In this document: piece after piece, positions 57,333 to 64,000 of the stretch | How positions within the stretch are numbered: the first letter of the stretch is position 1 | How the letters are laid out: each line of letters begins with the position of its first letter | From: Alligator mississippiensis | Taxonomy: Eukaryota > Chordata > Crocodylia > Alligatoridae | DNA length: 64,000 nt | Assembly: GCF_030867095.1 (NCBI RefSeq) | Contig: NC_081824.1 | Location: forward strand, 88,405,882 to 88,469,881 | Reading direction: 5' to 3' | The notes under the pieces: model-generated | The model's database searches: none | What the model saw: only the letters and a program-made list of their open reading frames with translations | What the model was told of the DNA's origin: nothing | Program-made: the position numbers and the translations under genes

Positions 57333-60248
57333 TTCAGGGGAAGCTGTGGACCACCAAACCATGTGGCACCCACAAGGACAGCCCAGCCTGAAGAAGGAGA
57401 ACATTGGAAACCTGAAAGCCATGGGGAGACCAGCACTACAGAACAGGTGAGAAACAAGAAGGTAAGAAACAATGGGCCCCTTGGGACTCAGAGCGGGGGG
57501 GCAGCAAAGGCACCAGTCGCAGGGCTCAAGTGCCTATATACTAATGCTAGGAGCATGGGGAACAAGCAGGATGAACTAGCGCTTCTGCTTGCACTAAACA
57601 CCTATGACTTAGTGGGGCTAAAAGAGACCTGGTGGGATTCATCCCATGACTGGGCGGTACATATTGAGGGCTATAGATTGTACAGAAAGGACAGGTCAGG
57701 GAAGAAAGCGGGGGGGGGGGGGGTTGCACTTTATGTCAGTGAGCAATATACATCAACCCTCATCAAGACAGAATCCAAGGTTGAGGAAGTAGAAGGATTG
57801 TGGGTTAGGCTACATGGGGGGCAAGGAGAAAGGGATTTGGTGGTAGGGGTCTGCTACAGACCCCCACACCAAGGGGAAGAAGTAGATGCAGGGCTCCTGA
57901 GGCAACTCTCAGAGACCATAAAAGCTAAAGAGGCGGTAATCATAGGGGACCTAAACTACCCAGACATCTGCTGGGAGACGCAGACAGCAAGGTCCCATCG
58001 CTCACGCAGGTTTCTAACCTGTGTACAGGACCTCCACCTTACACAGGAGGTGCATGGTCCCACTAGGGGGAATGCCATACTGGATCTGGTATTGGCAACA
58101 GGGGATGACATGATACGGGACCTCCAGATCGGTAGCCATTTGGGAGACAGTGATCACCTAATAATAGAATTCAACATAAGACGTAGAGTGGGTAAGGTAA
58201 CTAGCAGGGTGAAAGCACTAGACTTTAGGAAAGCTGATCTCAATGCACTCAGGCGCTTAGTCAAGGACACACTGCAGAGCAGGAGTTTTGAAGGGATGGG
58301 AGCCCAAGAAGGGTGGCTGTGCCTTAAGGAAACAATCCTTCGGGCACAAAGCAAGACGATCCCCGAGCGAGGTAAAAAAGGGAAAGGGGCCAAAGCTACC
58401 ATGGAGCTGAGGATGGCAACCCAAGTAAAAGACAACAAGAAATTGTTTTTTAGATATATTGGGAGTAAAAGGAAGGCCCAGGGAGGAATAGGACCCCTGC
58501 TAAATGGGCAGAAACAATTGGTGACAGACAGGGGGGACAAGGCTGAACTCCTCAACGAGTTCTTTGCCTCAGTGTTCCTAAGTGAGGGGCACGACAAGTC
58601 TCTCACTGGGGTTGTAGAGAGGCAGCAGCAAGGCACCAGACTTCCATACATAGATCCTGAGGTGGTGCAGAGTCACTTGGAAGAACTGGATGCCTTTAAG
58701 TTGGCAGGCCCGGATGAGCTCCATCCGAGGGTGCTGAAGGCACTGGCCGACATCATTGCAGAGCCACTGGCGGGGATATTCGAATGCTCGTGGCGCACGG
58801 GGCAAGTTCCGGAGGACTGGAAAAGGGCTAATGTGGTCCCCATTTTCAAAAAGGGGAGGAAGGAGGACCCGGGCAACTATAGGCCAGTCAGTCTCACCTC
58901 CATCCTTGGTAAAGTCTTTGAAAAAATTATCAAGGCTCACATTTGTGAGAGCCTGGCAGGGCAAATTATGCTGAGGGGAAACCAGCACGGGTTTGTGGCT
59001 GGCAGATCGTGCCTGACCAATCTAGTCTCTTTCTATGACCAGGTTACAAAACGCCTGGACACAGGAGGAGGGGTGGTTGTCGTATACTTAGACTTCAGGA
59101 AGGCCTCCGATATGGTATCCCACCCCATACTGGTGAACAAGTTAAAAGGCTGTGATGTGGATGACTACACAGTCCGGTGGGTGGCGAATTGGCTAGAGGG
59201 TTGCACCCAAAGAGTCGTGGTGGATGGGTTGGTCTTGACCTGGAAGGTTGTAGGCAGTGGGGTCCCGCAGGGCTCGGTCCTTGGACCGATACTCTTTAAT
59301 GTCTTCATCAGTGACTTGGATGAGGGAGTCAAATGTACTCTGTCCAAGTTTGCAGATGACACAAAGCTATGGGGAGAAGTGGACATGCCGGAGGGCAGGG
59401 AACAGCTGCAGGCTGCCTGGATAGGTTGGACAAGTGGGCAGAAAACAACAGGATGCAGTTCAACAAGGAGAAATGCAAAGTGCTGCACCTAGGGAGGAAA
59501 AATGTCCAGCACACCTACAGCCTAGGGAATGACCTGCTGGGTGGCACAGAGGTGGAAAGGGATCTTGGAGTCCTAGTGGACTCCAAGATGAACATGAGCC
59601 GGCAGTGTGATGAAGCCATCAGAAAAGCCAATGGCACTTTATCGTGCATCAGCAGATGCATGACGAATAGGTCCAGGGAGGTGATACTTCCCCTCTATAG
59701 GGCGCTGGTCAGACCGCAGTTGGAGTACTGCGTGCAATTCTGGGCGCCACACTTGAAGAAGGATGCGGATAACCTGGAGAGGGTCCAGAGAAGGGCCACT
59801 CATATGGTCAAGGGCCTGCAGACCAAGCCCTATGAGGAGAGACTAGAGAAACTGGACCTTTTCAGCCTCCACAAGAGAAGGTTGAGAGGCGACCTTGTGG
59901 CTGCCTTTAAGTTCATCATGGGGGCACAGAAGGGAATTGGTGAGTATTTATTCACCAAGGCGCCCCCGGGGGTTACAAGAAACAACTGCCACAAGCTAGC
60001 AGAGAGCAGATTTAGATTGGACATTAGGAAAAACTTCTTCACAGTTCGAGTGGCCAAGGTCTGGAACGGGCTCCCAAGGGAGGTGGTGCTCTCCCCTACC
60101 CTGGGGGTCTTCAATAGGAGGTTAGATGAGTATCTAGCTGGGGTCATCTAGACCCAGCACTCTTTCCTGCTTACGCAGGGGGTCGGACCCGATGATCTAT
60201 TGAGGTCCCTTCCGACCCTAACATCTATGAATCTATGAATCTATGAAC
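57333..60248 (+). mobile_element. Inner CR1 insertion 1
   Basis: A 2.9-kb CR1 of a TCTATGAATC-tailed subfamily inserted in the outer CR1. AAC occurs at both junctions (57330-57332 and 60246-60248), so a 3-bp or shorter duplication is possible. It begins shortly upstream of ORF2 and ends in three TCTATGAA units. It shares about 95 percent identity by eye with insertion 2. Confidence 0.92.
57450..60151 (+). pseudogene. CR1 ORF2 of insertion 1, one frameshift and one in-frame deletion
   Basis: The frame is open from upstream to 59492, then continues in another frame to 60151. The endonuclease has [32 protein letters not shown] and SDH motifs. RT has [34 protein letters not shown] (AF is usual), [10 protein letters not shown] and [10 protein letters not shown] single-base deletion near 59412 (CAGGCTGCC against CAAGCAGACC in insertion 2) breaks the frame. 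Compared with insertion 2, 144 bp (48 codons) are missing at about 58393 between GGCC microhomologies. The 740-codon frame that appears to start at 57270 has about 20 leading codons from the outer CR1 in the wrong frame. Confidence 0.9.
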
Positions 60249-60471
60249 CTGGCGAGATGTGAGCAGTGGGGTACCCAAAGGTCCTTGGGCCCGCACTGTT
60301 TAACATCTTCATCAGCGACTTGGATGGGGGGGTTGAAAGCACGCTGTCCAAGTTTGCTGATGACACTAAGATGTGGGGCAAGGTTGACGCACTTCAAAGG
60401 AGAGAGAGGCTGCAACTAGATTTAGACAGACTACAAAAGTGGGCAGACAAGAATAGGATGGGGTTCAACGT

Positions 60472-62926
60472 TCTATGTCAATGAGCAATATACACTGACC
60501 CTCATCAAGACGGAATCAAAGGATGAGGAAAAGAAGGATTGTGGGTTAGGCTACATGGGGGGCAAGGAGAAAGGGATTTGGTGGTAGGGGTCTGCTACAG
60601 ACCCCAACACCAAGAGGAAGAAATAGATTCGGGGCTCCTGAGGCAGCTCTCGGAGACCATAAAAGCTAAAAAGGCGGTAGTTATGGGGGATCTAAACTAC
60701 CCAGACATCTGCTGGGAGATGCAGATGGCAAAGTCCCACTGTTCACACACGTTTCTAACCTGTGTACAGGACCTCCACCTGACACAGGAGGTACACGGTC
60801 CCACTAGGGGGAATGCCATAATGGATCTGGTATTGGCAACGGGTGATGACATGGTAGGGGACCTACAGATCGGTAGCCATCTGGGGGACAGTGATCAAAG
60901 GACGCACTTCAGAGTAGGAGTTTTGAAGTGATGGGAGCCCAAGAAGGGTGGCTGTGCCTTAAGGAAACGATCCTTCGAGCACAAAGCGAGACGATCCCGA
61001 TGCAAGGATAAAGCGGGAAAGGGGCCAGGAGGCTTCCTTGGCTGACCAGAGAAATCCAGGGCAGCCTAAGGGCCAAAAGGGGAGCACATAAAAAGTGGAA
61101 ACAGGGAGAGATCACCAAAGACGAATATACCTCCTCTGCTCGCGCTTGTAGGAAGGCAGTTAGAATGGCCAAAGCTACCATGGAGCTGAGGATGGCATCC
61201 CAAGTAAAGGACAACAAGAAATTGTTTTTCAGATATATAGGGAGTAAAAGGAAGGCCCAGGGAGGAATGGGACCCCTGCTAAATGGGCAGAAACAATTGG
61301 TGATGGACAGAGGGGACAAGGCTGAACTCCTCAACAAGTTCTTTGCCTCAGTGTTCCTAAGCAAGGGGCACGACAAGTCTCTCACTGGGATTGTAGAGAG
61401 GCAGCAGCAAGGTGCCAGACTACCATGCGTAGACCCTGAGATGGTTCAGAGTCACTTGGAAGAACTAGATGCCTTTAAGTTGGCAGGCCTGGATGAGCTC
61501 CATCTAAGGGTACTGAAGGCACTGGCTGACATCATTGCACAGACGCTGGCAGGAATATTTAAACGCTCGTGGCGCACGGCCCAAGTCCTGGAGGACTGGA
61601 AAAGGGCCAATGTGGTTCCCATCTTCAAGAAGGGGAGGAAGGAGGACCCGGGCAACTATAGGCCTGTCAGTCTCACCTCCATCCTTGGCAAAATCTTTGA
61701 AAAAATTATCAAGGCTCACAGTTGCGAGAGCCCAGCAGAACAAATTATGCTAAGGGGAAACCAGCACGGGTTCGTAGCAGGCACATCGTGCCTGACCAAT
61801 CTAGTCTCTTTTTATGACCTGGTTACAAAACACCTGGACACAGGAGGAGGGGTGGTTGTCGTATACTTAGACTTCAGGAAGGCCTTCGATACGGTATCCC
61901 ACCCCATACTGGTGAACAAGTTAAGAGGCTGTGACTTGGATGACTACACAGTCCGGTGGGTGGCGAATTGGCTGGAGGATCGCACCCAGAGAGTCGTGGT
62001 GGATGGGTAGGTTTCGACCTGGAAGGGTTTGGGCAGTGGGGTCCCGCAGGGCTCGGTCCTTGGACCGATACTCTTTAATGTCTTCATCAGCGACTTGGAC
62101 GAGGGAGTGAAGTGTACTCTGTCCAAGTTTGTGGATGACACAAATCTATGGGGAGAAGTGGACACGCCGGAGGACAGGGAACAGCTGCAAGCAGACCTGG
62201 ACAGGTTGGACAAGTGGGCAGAAAACAACAGGATGCAGTTCAACAAGGAGAAATGCAAAGTGCTGCACCTAGGGAGGAAATATGTCCGGCACACCTACAG
62301 CCTAGGGAATGACCTGCTGGGTGGCACGGAAGTGGAAAGGGATCTTGGAGTCCTAGTGGACTCCAAGATGAACATGAGTCAGCAGTGTGACGAAGCCATC
62401 AGAAAAGCTAATGGCACTTTATCGTGCATCAGCAGGTGCATGACGACTAGATCCAAAGAGGTGATACTTCCCCTCTATCGGGCGCTGGTCAGACTGCAGT
62501 TGGAGTACTGCATGCAATTCTGGGCACCGCACTTCAAGAGGGATGCGGATAACCTGGAGAGGGTCCAGAGAAGGGCCACTCGTATGGTTAAGGGCCTGCA
62601 GACCAAGCCCTACGAGGAGAGTCTAGAGAAACTGCACCTTTTCAGCCTCCACAAGAGAAGGTTGAGAGGCGACCTTGTGGCTGCCTATAAGTTCATCACG
62701 GGGGCACAGAAGGGAATTGGTGAGGTTTTATTCACCAAGGCGCCCCCGGGGATACAAGAAATAATTGCCACAAGCTAGCAGAGAGCAGATTTAGATTGGA
62801 CATTAGGAAGAACTTCTTCACAGTTCGAGTGGCCAAGGTCTGGAACGGGCTCCCAAGGGAGGTGGTGCTCTCCCCTACCCTGGGGGTCTTCAAGAGGAGG
62901 TTGGATAAGCATCTAGCTGGGGTCAT
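60472..62926 (+). pseudogene. CR1 ORF2 of insertion 2, multiply broken
   Basis: Frame pieces 60539-60931, 61165-62010 and 62029-62778 together cover endonuclease to C-terminus. Breaks against insertion 1 are: a base loss near 60527; a deletion of about 106 bp near 60897 between TCA repeats (missing the segment after GDSD); a TAG at 62008-62010 (GGGTAG against GGGTTG); and a base loss near 62751. It retains the 144-bp stretch (61027-61170, encoding a LTREIQGSLRAKRGAHKKWK-like segment) deleted from insertion 1. RT keeps YLDFRKAFD, but FVDDTNLWG replaces FADDTKLWG. Confidence 0.9.
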
Positions 62927-63026
62927 CTAGACCCAGCACTCTTTCCTGCCTATGTAGGGGGTCAGACTCAATGATCTATTGAGGTCCCTTCTGACCCTAA
63001 CATCTATGAATCTATGAATCTATGAA
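60472..63026 (+). mobile_element. Inner CR1 insertion 2
   Basis: Same subfamily as insertion 1, 5'-truncated inside the endonuclease domain. AACGT at 60467-60471 recurs at 63025-63029, a probable 5-bp target duplication. The outer CR1 resumes in phase after it. The tail has three TCTATGAA units. Confidence 0.93.
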
Positions 63027-63782
63027 CGTAGACAAATGCAGGGTGCTTCACCTTGGGAGAAGGAATCCACAGCATACATACAGGCTGGGGAGTTCCCCTC
63101 TTGAAAGCACAGAGGTGAAAAGGGATCTTGGAGTCATTATTGACTCCAAGATGAACATGAGCCGCCAAAGCCAGACCGCAGCCAGCAAGGCCAGCTATAC
63201 CTTGTCATGCATCCAAAGGTGCATCTCAAGCCAGTCCAGAGAGGTGATACTCCCCCTCTATGCGACTTTGTTCAGGCCGCAGTTGGAGTACTGCGTCCAG
63301 TACTGGGCGCCACACTTCAAAAGGGATGTGGCTAGCCTGGAGAGGGTTCAGAGGAGGGCCACCCACTTGGTGAGAGGGCAGCAAGACAGGCCCTATGAGG
63401 AGAGACTGAAGGACCTGAACTTGTTCAGCCTCAGCAAGAGGAGGTTGAGGGGGGACCTGGTGGCTGCCTAGAAGCTCATCGGGGGGATCAACAGCACCAC
63501 TTGGGGTGACAAGGAACAATGGTAATACGCTGATGGAGAATAGGTTTAGATTAGAGATCAGAAGGCAATATTTTACAGTTAGGGTGGCCAAAATCTGGAA
63601 CCAACTTCCCAGGGAAGTGGTCCTCGCCCCTACCTTGGGCAAATTCAAGAGGAGGTTGGATGATCACCTGTCTGGGGTCTTGTGAACCCAGCATTCATTC
63701 CTGCCTGTGGCAGGGGGTCAGGCTAGATGATCTGTTCAGGTCCCTCCTGACCCTAGCTACTATGAAACTATGAAACTATAAA

Positions 63783-64000
63783 GCATCACCATCTACATGT
63801 GCCCATATTAGGTTGCAGTAAACTAATTAATTTTGAAATAAGACAGTACTGTCAGGGACAGTACTATCTTAGGCAGAGTAATTTATTGCACCAAGATGTA
63901 CTTATAAATGCTGACTGTGGGTGTAAATTGCAGCTGATCAAACCCGCCAACTGGGAGTCTGTTCTGCCCCAGTTCAAGTTGCTGCTGTCCCAGGCGGATG
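63783..64000. mobile_element. Possible Harbinger-related end (cut by window)
   Basis: CATCTACATGTGCCCATATTAGG at 63790 and TAATTTATTGCACCAAGATG at 63879 resemble the Harbinger TIR (CATCTACATGAG) and subterminal (TTTATTGCACCGTAAG) at 40.4-43.4 kb. An inner inverted pair AGACAGTACTGTC / GACAGTACTATCTT adds foldback character. Confidence 0.4.

Larger units (their letters stand above)
56415..63782 (+). mobile_element. Outer CR1 LINE split by two CR1 insertions
   Basis: Three blocks read as one CR1. The first (56415-57332) runs from before the RT to VVDRLFST. The second (60246-60471) runs from WRDVSSGVP through FADDTKMWG to NRMGFNV. The third (63025-63782) continues DKCRVLHLGRRN through the ORF2 C-terminus to the CTATGAAAC tail. 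RT landmarks are [24 protein letters not shown] and VFLDFKKAF. Stops, frameshifts and the local insertion at 56456-56680 inactivate it. The blocks join at the same codon positions, which shows they were once continuous. Confidence 0.9.

Noticed and set aside
1..64000. Host gene exons, tRNA genes, CRISPR arrays or bacterial features
   Set aside because: The window has vertebrate repeat content; I saw no cloverleaf, no regularly spaced repeats with unique spacers, and no exon-like frame with recognisable homology and splice sites.

Overview
The window looks like non-coding nuclear DNA from a sauropsid vertebrate, most likely a crocodilian, with turtle as the main alternative. I judge this from several CR1 LINEs with the TCTATGAAT-type 3' ends seen in crocodilians and turtles, together with a PIF/Harbinger transposon, non-autonomous hAT elements, a Penelope-like element and LTR remnants. 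Birds are less likely because that mixture is unusual for them. I found no convincing host exon, tRNA or rRNA. The species call is inference.

Layout: 0-6.6 kb holds the end of a hAT-type element, a CR1 tail, AT-rich unique DNA, a purine-rich tract and an LTR-like segment. 7.3-9.85 kb is a full copy of a terminal-inverted-repeat (TIR) family that I call TIR-1, flanked by TAT on both sides and interrupted by a probable solo LTR; a CR1 tail follows. 11.9-12.4 kb is a 520-bp hAT-type element with a perfect 8-bp target duplication. 13.15-14.44 kb is an LTR-like unit. 15-17.1 kb has a hairpin repeat, an old CR1 tail and a CCAAT-box tandem array. 18.2-21 kb is a decayed minus-strand LINE of a non-CR1 clade, and 22-23.2 kb a minus-strand Penelope-like element.

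27.96-31.44 kb is the best-preserved gene-bearing element: a CR1 whose 932-codon ORF2 is open, preceded by the esterase-like end of ORF1. 32.1-37.5 kb holds two TIR-1 copies head to head, with a CR1 tail inserted in one and a 21-bp minisatellite. 40.4-43.4 kb is a decayed two-gene Harbinger: transposase on plus, Myb/SANT-like gene on minus. 47.05-47.85 kb is another hAT-type element. 49.9-56.4 kb holds two more TIR-1 copies, a 415-bp MITE and several local duplications. 56.4-63.8 kb is a nest: an outer CR1 split by two insertions of a second CR1 subfamily.

The most interesting system is TIR-1. Five copies share GGGTGCATCCA-type ends, two have matching TAT flanks, four keep a TATAAAAA box about 220 bp inside one end, and four keep a GGTAAG splice-donor-like motif inside the other. 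Its ends resemble those of the Harbinger copy, so it may be a non-autonomous or gene-decayed Harbinger relative. All of this needs genome-wide alignment.
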